DNA of 54,827 nt from DATDYW01 sp044375695. Lineage in GTDB: Bacteria; Patescibacteriota; Minisyncoccia; Phycocordibacterales; JAACPR01. Positions 30,993 through 38,543 of this stretch are shown here, piece after piece. The first letter of the stretch is position 1. Each line of letters begins with the position of its first letter. The notes beneath the pieces were generated by a model. The model did no database searches, was not told the DNA's origin, and worked only from the letters and a program-made list of their open reading frames with translations. Location: contig JBILMG010000001.1 in assembly GCA_044375695.1 (NCBI GenBank), positions 1-54,827 on the forward strand. Direction: 5' to 3'. The position numbers and the translations under genes were made by a program.

Positions 30993-31883
30993 ATGGAAAA
31001 AGTAAATCCCAGCGGGTTGATTAGGAGAGGTTTCGCCTATCTCGTCGACTTTGTCGCCCTGTTTATTTTTTGGGCTTTCGTCGCAGGAAAATCATTCCTA
31101 ATCTCGGCTAACTGGAGCACCTATGACGGAAATTGGGTGACCGATATTAATTATCAGAATCCAGGAAACGCGCTCCTGTTCCTCCTGCTGCTCGTGGTGT
31201 ACTTCGCGGTGTGCGAAGCGGTGTCCGGGCGCACGCTTGGGAAGGTCGTCCTCGGCATCCGCGTCGTCGACGTTGTGTCTGGTAATCGTCCTGGTGCCCG
31301 CGCCGCTCTGCGAAACTTTCTCAGGCCTATCGATTTGGGCCTCGGGGTAATTTTTGCGCTGCTCTCCGGAAGGAATCAGACCCTGGGAGACCGAATTGCG
31401 GGAACCGTAGTTGTCCGGAACGGCGGGGAGGGTTTTCCCGTCGCCAAGCCGCCTACGGTTGGCAGGAAATTTCTTGCCGCCCTTCTTCTGCTCGGAGCAA
31501 TTTCTGGAGCCGTTGGCGTCGCGATGGCGATTCCCGAAATCTCATCGGCCAACAGGGCGGTGCTCGAGGTGGTGGGTGCGGCTCGCGCCGCGACGGTAAG
31601 CGGAGAGTACCTCCTGGTCCACGACCGCTTTGCCACGGCCTTTCAGCGGGAGATGCCGCTCGAGCGGCTCCCGGCTCTTTTCGAAGACCAGCGAGCCGGC
31701 GAGCTCTTCCAGCTTCTCGACCTAGAAAAGCTGAAGTTTGTGCGGTGGATGTTCGCCGGCGACCAGGTGGCTGTGTACGGATTGGACGGCACATCATCCC
31801 TCGTCTTTGTTTTCCAGAAGGAAGGCGATCCGGCCACCTGGAAAGTTCTCTCGATGGTTATCGATAACCCCACGGTTCAGTAG
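30993..31883 (+). CDS. Cassette gene 3: RDD family membrane protein
   Basis: 296 aa from ATG 30993, TAGAAT (30980-30985) ending 7 nt upstream. The RDD domain (residues ~5-145) has RRGFAYLVDFVALF, four TM helices, GRTLGKVVLGIRVVD and QTLGDRIAGTVVV. A fifth TM helix (about 153-175) precedes an extracytoplasmic C-terminal domain of about 115 residues I cannot place. RDD proteins are poorly characterised membrane proteins, some with antiporter activity. Confidence 0.85.
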   Translation: MEKVNPSGLIRRGFAYLVDFVALFIFWAFVAGKSFLISANWSTYDGNWVTDINYQNPGNALLFLLLLVVYFAVCEAVSGRTLGKVVLGIRVVDVVSGNRPGARAALRNFLRPIDLGLGVIFALLSGRNQTLGDRIAGTVVVRNGGEGFPVAKPPTVGRKFLAALLLLGAISGAVGVAMAIPEISSANRAVLEVVGAARAATVSGEYLLVHDRFATAFQREMPLERLPALFEDQRAGELFQLLDLEKLKFVRWMFAGDQVAVYGLDGTSSLVFVFQKEGDPATWKVLSMVIDNPTVQ

Positions 31884-31889
31884 CTCGCG

Positions 31890-31943
31890 GTGGGGTAACC
31901 CTCACCCCGCCATCGCCCAGGTTCGAACGTCGTCCAGCGCCCG
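31890..31943 (+). repeat. Short cassette junction, copy 2
   Basis: GTGGGGTAACCCTCACCCCG hairpin followed by AGGTTCGAACGTCGTCCAGC and GCCCGCAGCCA. Near-identical to 30864-30923, different from the long elements, but it also ends in a tRNA-like 3' sequence. GTCCGAGGTGCC follows at 31971. Confidence 0.65.
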
Positions 31944-32019
31944 CAGCCAGCTTGAGCGCGCCACGACCGTGTCCGAGGTGCCCCCCCCCAATGGAGGCGG
32001 CACGTGGTAGAATTTATCT

Positions 32020-32577
32020 ATGCAAACTGAAAAGTCTTTGTTATTCAGAATGTTTTCTGGCCGCCTCAACCGTCGTGGCCTACTGGTTGGCGTCGTCTGT
32101 TTGTGGCTTCTCGAGTACGCCGCGACGATCCCTACCTACATCATGCTCTTTACGTCTGGATCTCTTGGCGATTTGGCGACCGCTTCCGCTAGGGACGTAG
32201 ACCTCGCCATTGCCTCAAATTTTTTCAGCTTTTCAACTCCTTCTTATATCTACTGGGCGCTGTCTCTCGTCGTTCTGATTTCGGGTATCGGGGTGTTTGT
32301 CAGGCGTCTGCACGATATGGGTAGGGGGCCTGTCTTGGCAATTATCCTTGCCGTGACCACCGCGTACCCTACTGTCTTCGGGGTCTTTGCGTACAATTTT
32401 TCCCCCGACGTCCTAAAAATTCATGCCGGGTCAGTCTTCTTTACCGATAGCGTGATTGGAATTTTAAATTTAGGCCTGCTCCTGTTCCTCTTGCTGTCTC
32501 GCGGCGTTCCTGGCCCGAATCGATACGGTGAAGTCCCGCCGGAGAAGCAAAAAGTAGCAGAGGTGCTGCTCGGCTAA
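32020..32577 (+). CDS. Cassette gene 4: DUF805 membrane protein
   Basis: 185 aa, TAGAAT ending 6 nt before the ATG. FSGRLNRRG at the N-terminus, VRRLHDMGRG in the middle and GPNRYGE near the C-terminus define DUF805 (YhaH-like). Four TM helices. Function unknown. Flanked by GTCCGAGGTGCC at 31971 and 32583. A run of ten C lies at about 31981-31990. Confidence 0.85.
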   Translation: MQTEKSLLFRMFSGRLNRRGLLVGVVCLWLLEYAATIPTYIMLFTSGSLGDLATASARDVDLAIASNFFSFSTPSYIYWALSLVVLISGIGVFVRRLHDMGRGPVLAIILAVTTAYPTVFGVFAYNFSPDVLKIHAGSVFFTDSVIGILNLGLLLFLLLSRGVPGPNRYGEVPPEKQKVAEVLLG

Positions 32578-32659
32578 TTGCCGTCCGAGGTGCCTCCGTC
32601 TGTCGTCTGATGGATTGATTGCGGGGCAAAGGCTGAACCAGCCACGAGACCGAGGTGTC

Positions 32660-32905
32660 CAGCAAAAAGAATTGCCGGCCACCCCAAGGTGGCCGGCAAT
32701 TCTTTTTGCTGCGGGAAGCGAACGTGGTGAACCCACGTTCGCGCCTAGGATTCGAAGGCCGCAGCGGGGTACCCGTCGCCCGGCCCTGCGGCGATGGGTC
32801 GCGAGGCGGGGTCGCGAGCACTTAGCCTTTCGGAATCCGTTCCAGAGTCAGAGGATTCCAAAAGACTTAGTGACTCGTGACCGAGCCTAGTCCCGCAACC
32901 AACTC
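32660..32905 (+). repeat. tRNA-Gln-linked folded repeat element 3
   Basis: 24-bp perfect inverted repeat (32660-32683 / 32688-32711), GCGAACGTGG/CCACGTTCGC hairpin, inverted T-arm CCTAGGATTCGAA (32744-32756), core GGTCGCGAGCACTTAG - hairpin - ACTTAGTGACTCGTGACC (32810-32882), tail CGAGCCTAGTCCCGCAACCA. From the T-arm to the core end it is nearly identical to element 1. It closes the array. Confidence 0.85.
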
Positions 32906-32939
32906 GTGCCAGGTTGTCGCGCTCGAGACGCGTCGGTGC

Positions 32940-33120
32940 CAGATAACGGGTATTCTCTTTTCGTATCTAAATGGGTGGGCGCTTACCAAAGACGGTAAGG
33001 TGTGCTAACGCACCATAACTTTTTGAAGTGCGAGAGACGCGGCGCTCTGGTTTTTAAAAAAATCACCAAACGGACTAGCTCAGCCTTAGCCGGCGGCGGC
33101 CCTCCTGGGCCTGCCCGACA
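32940..33120. other. Gene-free stretch after the cassette array
   Basis: Two clean small hairpins, CTTACC/GGTAAG and GGTGTGC/GCACACC-like (about 32982-33017), then A/T- and GC-rich segments with no credible ORF. A 60-codon frame at 33002 has no promoter support and odd composition. It could hold a small RNA. Confidence 0.35.
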
Positions 33121-33125
33121 AAATA

Positions 33126-33153
33126 TTGACATAATATCTATATATTATATAAT
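33126..33153 (+). promoter_or_regulatory. Strong AT-rich promoter of gene 33289
   Basis: TTGACA (33126-33131), 16 bp, TATAAT (33148-33153). Confidence 0.8.
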
Positions 33154-33185
33154 ATTAATCGTCGTAGACCCTTCAAAAATTTGAA

Positions 33186-33240
33186 TTTGTCGCGGCGCTC
33201 AGAAGCTCGGCTGACTTAGGCTTTTGAGCGCCGCGACAAA
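33186..33240 (+). promoter_or_regulatory. 15-bp leader hairpin
   Basis: TTTGTCGCGGCGCTC / GAGCGCCGCGACAAA, 25-nt loop, located in the leader between the promoter and gene 33289. It has no T-run, so it may be a stability or regulatory element. Confidence 0.65.
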
Positions 33241-33288
33241 AATCGCCGCATCAAAATTAGGCAAACAATTCACAACGAAGACGCAATT

Positions 33289-33663
33289 ATGAATATCCAA
33301 ACGTACATTCTCCTCGGGGTTATCCTCGGCCCAATCTTCTTGGCCGCCCTTGTCTCGACCTGGTCCCAGCTGTCTCCCTACGGGCACGGTTTGGTCGCCG
33401 GCCCCAAGGATGAGCGAGTCCTCGTTACCCGCAAATCCTGGTCGCCCATCAACATCGAGGTGCTCCGCCTGGTTCTCACCAGGAGCTGGGCGCTGAAATG
33501 GAAGTGGTTCCGCGCCAAGTGCGTCTGGGAAATGTCGCTCGTGCTGGTGTCCTGCGTGGCCTTTTGGCCGCTCGTGGCGCTGCAGGCGATCGTCGCTTAC
33601 GCAATATTTGTGGCAAGGAAGCTGCTTTTTCCGGTTACGGAAAAGAGGGTGTCGGCGCAGTGA
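33289..33663 (+). CDS. Small membrane protein, 124 aa
   Basis: N-terminal TM helix (residues 5-24), a soluble basic middle part and a C-terminal hydrophobic helix (about 85-112). Not recognised. Long structured leader of about 130 nt. Confidence 0.65.
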   Translation: MNIQTYILLGVILGPIFLAALVSTWSQLSPYGHGLVAGPKDERVLVTRKSWSPINIEVLRLVLTRSWALKWKWFRAKCVWEMSLVLVSCVAFWPLVALQAIVAYAIFVARKLLFPVTEKRVSAQ

Positions 33664-33693
33664 GATGCCCCCGCTGCCCGGTGTCCCGATCTG

Positions 33694-33728
33694 GCGCTGC
33701 TCCTCCGGAGCGGCGCTTTTCTTTTTTT
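33694..33728 (+). terminator. Terminator after gene 33289-33663
   Basis: GCGCTGCTCC / GGAGCGGCGC with one mismatch, tail TTTTCTTTTTTT. Confidence 0.85.
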
Positions 33729-33841
33729 GGACCCTGCCGAGATCGAACCCCTGCGCCCGCGACGTCGACCTTGCCGCGCGAACCGCGGCGCACTTTGGCA
33801 CCCACACCCCTCACCCAGGGTGTACACTCCCACCACAACTA

Positions 33842-34492
33842 ATGCGTAAAAAAATGATCGGAACCTTCGTGGCCGTAGCCGGCATCTTGGTTCTCTGGTC
33901 GGTTTGGGGCTACTTCGGCTCTCGGGTGGAGCAGGCTGACTACGTTGTCCTGCGCCGGGCAGACGGCTACGAGGTCCGCGAGTACCCGGCGCGCATCGTG
34001 GCTCAGACGACGGTGGCGGGCGCTCACGACGAGTCTATGGGCGAAGGCTTCCGCATCGTGGCGGGCTACATCTTTGGCGGCAACACCAGGCGGGAGGTCA
34101 TCGCCATGACCGCGCCGGTGTTCGCAGAGGCTCGCGGCGCCGCGTCTGGCTCGGAGAACATCGCCATGACCGCGCCGGTCGTGGTTTCGCCCGAAGGCGA
34201 ATCGCAGGTGGTCTCGTTCGGCATGCCGCGCGCCTACACCCTCGACACGCTGCCGACGCCGAGCGACCCGCGCGTGAAGATTGTGGCCCTCCCCGCGAAG
34301 AGGTACGCGGTCGCCTCGTTCTCGTGGTACCGCTCGGACGCTCGGGTGGCGCGCGCCAAAGAGGCGCTGCTTTCGGCTCTGGCGCGCGACGGCGTCACGG
34401 TAAAGGAAGGTGTCGCCTACGCTGGCTACAGCGCGCCCTGGACGCCGCCGTGGATGCTGCGCAACGAGGTGCTGGTGGAGGTGGCCGGGTAG
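33842..34492 (+). CDS. SOUL family heme-binding protein
   Basis: 216 aa from ATG 33842 (TACACT 13 nt upstream). An N-terminal TM anchor (residues 5-24) is followed by the SOUL domain: YEVREYPARIVAQTTV, FRIVAGYIFGGNT, IAMTAPV twice and LPAKRYAVASFSWY. SOUL proteins bind heme or other tetrapyrroles. It stands upstream of the photolyase/TspO pair, consistent with tetrapyrrole or light-stress handling. Confidence 0.88.
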   Translation: MRKKMIGTFVAVAGILVLWSVWGYFGSRVEQADYVVLRRADGYEVREYPARIVAQTTVAGAHDESMGEGFRIVAGYIFGGNTRREVIAMTAPVFAEARGAASGSENIAMTAPVVVSPEGESQVVSFGMPRAYTLDTLPTPSDPRVKIVALPAKRYAVASFSWYRSDARVARAKEALLSALARDGVTVKEGVAYAGYSAPWTPPWMLRNEVLVEVAG

Positions 34493-34649
34493 CTCTCTGC
34501 CGCGCCAGCTTTGCCGGTGTCCCAGGTTTCGTTTGAGGCGCGCCCCGTCGCGCGACGGGGCGGGTCTTGGCTTCTTCGCCTTTCGCCCGTGGCCCGGCTG
34601 CCGCTGAGCCTCTCTGTTCAAAGTGCTAGCCGCGGGCCATACTCGTCCC

Positions 34650-36155
34650 ATGAAAGTCGCCGCGCTCGTCTACCCGCACCAGCTCTTCGAGGAGCACCCG
34701 GCTGTCGCGCGGGGCGCTACGGCCTACGTCGTAGAAGACCCGCTCTACTTCTCGCGGTACAAGTTCCACAAGCAGAAGCTGGTGCTGCACCGCGCGAGCA
34801 TGCGGGCGTACGCCGACGCGCTGCGGGCGGAAGGCTGCGACGTGCGGTACGTAGAGCACGCGCAGGCCGCCGCCACGCCGCTCAGCCAGCTGCTCAAAGC
34901 TGACGGCGTGACCGAGGTGCGCGTAGCCGACGTCGTGGACGATTGGCTCGGCAAGAAAATCGCCCGCGAGGCGCGCCTCGCGGGCGCCGCGCTCGTCTGG
35001 CTCCCGACGCCCCAGTTCCTCACGTCCGACGAAGACGCGCGAGCGTACCGGCGCACCAGGAAAAGCCTTCTGCACCACGCGTTCTACACGTGGCAGCGCA
35101 AGCGTCTCGGCGTGCTTGTGGATAGCGGGAAACCGCGCGGCGGAAGGTGGAGCTACGACGCCGAGAACCGGCAGGCGCTCCCGAAGGGTGTGGCGCTGCC
35201 AAAGGATTACGCCGCGCCGCGGAACGCCTACGTCGAAGAGGCGATCGCGTACGTGGAGAAAAATTTTGGCGGCCACTACGGTCGTTCCGACGCCTTTGCG
35301 TACGCGGTTACCCGCGAGGATGCCCGCGCCTGCCTGCAGACTTTCCTGCGCGACCGCCTCGATCTCTTCGGCGCCTACGAGGACGCGGTGAGCGCGCGGG
35401 GGCACGTGCTCTTCCACAGCGCGCTGTCGCCGTACCTCAACAACGGGCTCTTGACGCCGCGCGAGGTGCTCGACGCGGCGCTCCGCTACGGCGAGAGGCA
35501 CGCGACGCCCATCGCGTCGCTCGAGGGCTTCGTGCGGCAGCTCATCGGGTGGCGAGAGTTCGTCCGCGTGGTGTACGTGTGCGACGGCGCGCGAATGCGC
35601 CGCCAGAACGCGCTCGGGGCGAACCGAATCCTGACGGGCGCCTGGTGGGACGGCACGACCGGACTCCTGCCCGTAGACGAGTCTATCAAGCTGCTCGAGA
35701 GGTACGCGTACACCCACCACATCGTGCGCCTGATGATTCTCGGCAACGTAATGACGCTGCTGGGCGTTCACCCCGACGAGGGCTACCGGTGGTTTATGGA
35801 ATGGTACATCGACGCCTACGATTGGGTCATGGTGCCCAACGTGTACGGAATGGCGCTCTTCGCCGACGGCGGGAGTATGGTCACGAAGCCGTACGTCTCG
35901 TCTTCGCGCTACGTTCTCAAGATGTCCGACTACCCGAAGGGGGACTGGTGCGGCAAGTGGGACGCGCTCTACTGGACGTTCGTGCGCGACCACGCGGAGC
36001 TGCTGTCGCGCAACGTTCGGGCCTCGTTCGCCGTCTCGCTGCTCGCGCGCCTCGCCGAAGGGAAGAGGCGGGAACACTTTCGGGTCGCGGACGAGACTCG
36101 CGAGGCGATTACCGGCTTGGGGGAGCGGCCGCCGCGAAATAGAATAGAGGGATGA
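34650..36155 (+). CDS. Photolyase-related protein (FeS-BCP/PhrB-like) without iron-sulphur cysteines
   Basis: 501 aa from ATG 34650. N-terminal antenna/Rossmann part starting VAALVYPHQLFEEHP. FAD-binding half with QLIGWREFVRVVY, NALGANR, AYTHHIVRLMILGNVM, WFMEWYIDAYDWVMVPNVYGMA and KPYVSSSRYVLKMSDY. This is the prokaryotic (6-4) photolyase/cryptochrome group (PF04244 type). In PhrB four Cys bind a 4Fe-4S cluster; here the C-terminal motif reads MSDYPKGDWCGKWDALYW, and the MNC-type Cys is also missing, so no cluster is expected. The stop overlaps the TspO start (ATGA). Confidence 0.85.
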   Translation: MKVAALVYPHQLFEEHPAVARGATAYVVEDPLYFSRYKFHKQKLVLHRASMRAYADALRAEGCDVRYVEHAQAAATPLSQLLKADGVTEVRVADVVDDWLGKKIAREARLAGAALVWLPTPQFLTSDEDARAYRRTRKSLLHHAFYTWQRKRLGVLVDSGKPRGGRWSYDAENRQALPKGVALPKDYAAPRNAYVEEAIAYVEKNFGGHYGRSDAFAYAVTREDARACLQTFLRDRLDLFGAYEDAVSARGHVLFHSALSPYLNNGLLTPREVLDAALRYGERHATPIASLEGFVRQLIGWREFVRVVYVCDGARMRRQNALGANRILTGAWWDGTTGLLPVDESIKLLERYAYTHHIVRLMILGNVMTLLGVHPDEGYRWFMEWYIDAYDWVMVPNVYGMALFADGGSMVTKPYVSSSRYVLKMSDYPKGDWCGKWDALYWTFVRDHAELLSRNVRASFAVSLLARLAEGKRREHFRVADETREAITGLGERPPRNRIEG

Positions 36156-36562
36156 GCCCCGAACAGTTGTCCTGGTACTCGCAGCTAGCCAAGCCCGTCT
36201 GGGCCCCGCCGAGCTGGGTTTTTGGGCCGGTCTGGACCGCGCTCTACGCAATTATTGCCGTCTCGTTCGGCGCGGTTTTCTACCGGGCGTTCAAGGGGGA
36301 GGTGCCGCGCGCCGTCGCGCTGCCGTTCGCGCTCAACCTCTTCTTCAACTTTATCTTCACGCCGATTCAGTTTGGGCTTCAGAGCAACGTGCTCGCGGCC
36401 GTCGACATCCTGCTGGTGGTCGGCACGCTCGTCTGGGCGCTCGTCTCTATCGGGCGCGTCTCGCCTCGTCTTCGCTGGGTGGCCTACGCCAACATTCCGT
36501 ACCTGCTGTGGGGCAGCTTCGCCACCGCGCTGCAGCTGACCGTCACGTACCTGAACTGGTAG
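36152..36562 (+). CDS. tspO: TspO/MBR family protein
   Basis: 136 aa, five TM helices. WYSQLAKPVWAPPSWVFGPVWTALY, ALNLFFNFIFTPIQFG and the C-terminal WGSFATALQLTVTYLN are typical TspO motifs. TspO binds porphyrins and is linked to light and redox stress. Overlaps the photolyase gene by 4 nt, so co-translation is likely; an internal TAGAAT ending 6 nt upstream may give extra transcripts. Confidence 0.9.
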   Translation: MSPEQLSWYSQLAKPVWAPPSWVFGPVWTALYAIIAVSFGAVFYRAFKGEVPRAVALPFALNLFFNFIFTPIQFGLQSNVLAAVDILLVVGTLVWALVSIGRVSPRLRWVAYANIPYLLWGSFATALQLTVTYLNW

Positions 36563-36585
36563 AGGCTATTAGAAAAACCTAGCCC

Positions 36586-37122
36586 ATGAGCAAAAATTCA
36601 ACCCAAGCCCTGCTGGAGTCCCACGTCCGCGACGAGTACCAGCGCCACCACGCGCTGATGGTCGCGACGGCTATGGAAGGCTACGCGCAGAAGCTCGGCG
36701 AAGACGCCGCGCTTTGGTACGCGACAGGCCTCTTGCACGACGTCGACTACGAAGAGCACCCGCACGAGCACCCGGGGCCGTCTTTGGGCTGGCTGAAAGA
36801 GTGGGGCTACCCGGACGAGATGATCCACGCGGTCGAGGCGCACGCCTACGGCTACAACGGCTTCACGACGCTGCCGCAGACGAAGCTGGCGGCTGCGCTG
36901 ATGGCCTGTGACGAGCTGTGCGGCATCTTCTACGCCTACAAGAAAATGAACCCCGTGCCGTACGGGCAGATGAAGGCGAGCTCGATCAAGAAGAAGTTCG
37001 CCGACCCAAACTTCGCCGCCAAGATTAAGCGCGAGGACATCGTCCGCGGCGTCGAGGCTTTAGGCGTCTCGCTCGACGAGCACATTCAGAACCTGATTGG
37101 GTTTCTGGCGAAGCTGGACTAG
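36586..37122 (+). CDS. HD-domain phosphohydrolase
   Basis: 178 aa. H at RHHALMVA, HD in GLLHDVDYEEHPHEHPG, H in AVEAHAYGYNG and D in ALMACDELCGI give a complete H..HD..H..D metal-binding set, as in HDIG-type proteins. Cytoplasmic. 23 nt after tspO, so possibly in the same transcript. Substrate unknown. Confidence 0.85.
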   Translation: MSKNSTQALLESHVRDEYQRHHALMVATAMEGYAQKLGEDAALWYATGLLHDVDYEEHPHEHPGPSLGWLKEWGYPDEMIHAVEAHAYGYNGFTTLPQTKLAAALMACDELCGIFYAYKKMNPVPYGQMKASSIKKKFADPNFAAKIKREDIVRGVEALGVSLDEHIQNLIGFLAKLD

Positions 37123-37157
37123 GCACGAGGTCTCTTTGGGCGTGATAAAGTTTTTGC

Positions 37158-37604
37158 ATGGAACAAGCCGACAACGTCTCCGCGCAGAAAACTAAGAAGA
37201 AAAAACCGGCAGTGTGGAAGTCGGCGCTCGTGGCGATGATGATCCCCATTGGCCTGATCGTCGTAATCGTGAACTTTAAGTACCCGCTCGGTTTGATTGG
37301 CTTCAATTACGAGTACAGCGAAGGCGTCCGCGTCGGGCGCGTGGTTAAGGTGAGCGAGCGGGGAGTGATCTGGAAGACTTTCGAGGTCAGCTTGGGCGTT
37401 ACTCAGAGCGGCGCCTATATTGAGAAGTGGGACTTCTCCGTCGACTCTGCTGACGCTGGCGGGGAACAGCTAAAGCAAGCTCTCCTTGCGGCCGCCAGGA
37501 GCGGCCAGCTGGTCGAGGTGAAGTACTCGCAGCGAATCGGCGCTCTTCCTTGGCGGTCTAAAACCTCCTACCTGGCGGAAGAGGTGACCCCGCTCAGCGA
37601 GTAA
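37158..37604 (+). CDS. Membrane-anchored hypothetical protein, 148 aa
   Basis: TAAAGT ends 6 nt before the ATG. A Lys-rich cytoplasmic N-terminus and one TM helix (residues 22-42) precede a beta-rich external domain (YSEGVRVGRVVKVSERG, WKTFEVSLG, EKWDFSVDS). The external pattern recurs in poorly named proteins of many bacteria. Function unknown. Confidence 0.7.
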   Translation: MEQADNVSAQKTKKKKPAVWKSALVAMMIPIGLIVVIVNFKYPLGLIGFNYEYSEGVRVGRVVKVSERGVIWKTFEVSLGVTQSGAYIEKWDFSVDSADAGGEQLKQALLAAARSGQLVEVKYSQRIGALPWRSKTSYLAEEVTPLSE

Positions 37605-37661
37605 TCGTGACGGAGCAAGTTTCGGCACTAAGCTACCTATCGTTCAGCTAAAATCCCTCCC

Positions 37662-38468
37662 ATGAAATTCAACGAGGTCACCTGGTACTCCAAGCTCGCG
37701 GCGTCTGTTTTCTTTATCGGCGTCCTGCCGTCGATGACGTTCGTGCTCGGCGCGCGGTACCAGGAGGCGAATGACATCGTGGAGTCTGCGGCGATGCTCT
37801 CGGCGGCCGAAGCTACGCCGCCGCGATCGTCGGGCAAAATTAGCTACGTCACCAAAGAGATCAACGGCTTCGCCGTGCCGCAGGTCGTCGGCTACCGCGA
37901 CGCGGCGGTCATGGACAGAGTGAACACGCGCCTCTCGGATATGGCGTACGAGGCCGGCTGCGATCCAGAATTCCTGGCCCAGCCCGACGCGCCAGAGACC
38001 TACTACGATGCCAGCTTCTCGGTGTCGTACGCCGAGAACGATGTCCTCAGCGTCTACCTGCGCGCCTCGTGGTACTGCGGCGGCCCGTACCCGACCAACG
38101 GCGCCAACCATTCGGTCACGTTCGATATGCAGACGGGAGAAGAGGTGGCCTTCGCCGACCTGTTCGATCGCTACGTCCGAAACCGGAGCGCCATCGCGGC
38201 CACCATTTTCGCCGAGCAGATTCAGAAGTACGACGGCCCCGAGGACGGGCAGTCTTGCAATGGAATGTACTCGCTCCGGTTCGAGAATGATCAGCCGACC
38301 CTTTTCAGCTTCGCCGACGATCTCGCGTACCGCATCGAGGGCGGGGACGTCGTGGCGGAGCCAATCTTCCCGCACGTGATCGCGGCCTGCGCGGAAGAGG
38401 GGAGGGCGTCGGCCGCGAGCCTGTCTAAGTTCTTCGCGTCGGGCAGCCTGCTCTCGCGGGTTCGCTAG
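37662..38468 (+). CDS. Exported DUF3298-like protein, 268 aa
   Basis: TAAAAT ends 7 nt before the ATG. N-terminal TM/signal helix (residues 12-30), then an extracytoplasmic domain. YDASFSVSYAENDVLSVYL...YCGGPYPTNGANHSVTFDMQTGEEVAFADLFD fits the DUF4163/DUF3298 pattern (GGAHP variant). Two or more Cys pairs are likely disulphides. Paralogous in layout to the gene at 273. Confidence 0.7.
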   Translation: MKFNEVTWYSKLAASVFFIGVLPSMTFVLGARYQEANDIVESAAMLSAAEATPPRSSGKISYVTKEINGFAVPQVVGYRDAAVMDRVNTRLSDMAYEAGCDPEFLAQPDAPETYYDASFSVSYAENDVLSVYLRASWYCGGPYPTNGANHSVTFDMQTGEEVAFADLFDRYVRNRSAIAATIFAEQIQKYDGPEDGQSCNGMYSLRFENDQPTLFSFADDLAYRIEGGDVVAEPIFPHVIAACAEEGRASAASLSKFFASGSLLSRVR

Positions 38469-38506
38469 CCGCGAGATTTCTTTTCTCGAGAAATTCAAAA
38501 AAGAAA

Positions 38507-38531
38507 AGGCTCCCCGCGACGCGGGGAGCCT
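38507..38531 (-). terminator. Terminator of gene 38544-39101
   Basis: AGGCTCCCCGC / GCGGGGAGCCT, tail TTTTCTTTTTT on the minus strand. Confidence 0.9.
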
Positions 38532-38543
38532 GGCGTTTCGAAA

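Noticed and set aside
29056..32905. Standard integron attC sites
   Set aside because: No RYYYAAC/GTTRRRY core pair, no intI gene; only the general architecture is similar.
28993..32905. CRISPR array
   Set aside because: Repeats are 200-280 bp, folded and separated by genes, not short repeats with uniform spacers.
33002..33184. 60-codon ORF after the cassette array
   Set aside because: Runs across small hairpins and the next gene's promoter; composition does not look like protein.
34626..36251. 541-codon open frame on the minus strand over the photolyase and tspO genes
   Set aside because: Arg/Val/Pro-rich shadow of a GC-rich gene; the plus-strand frame has clear family motifs.
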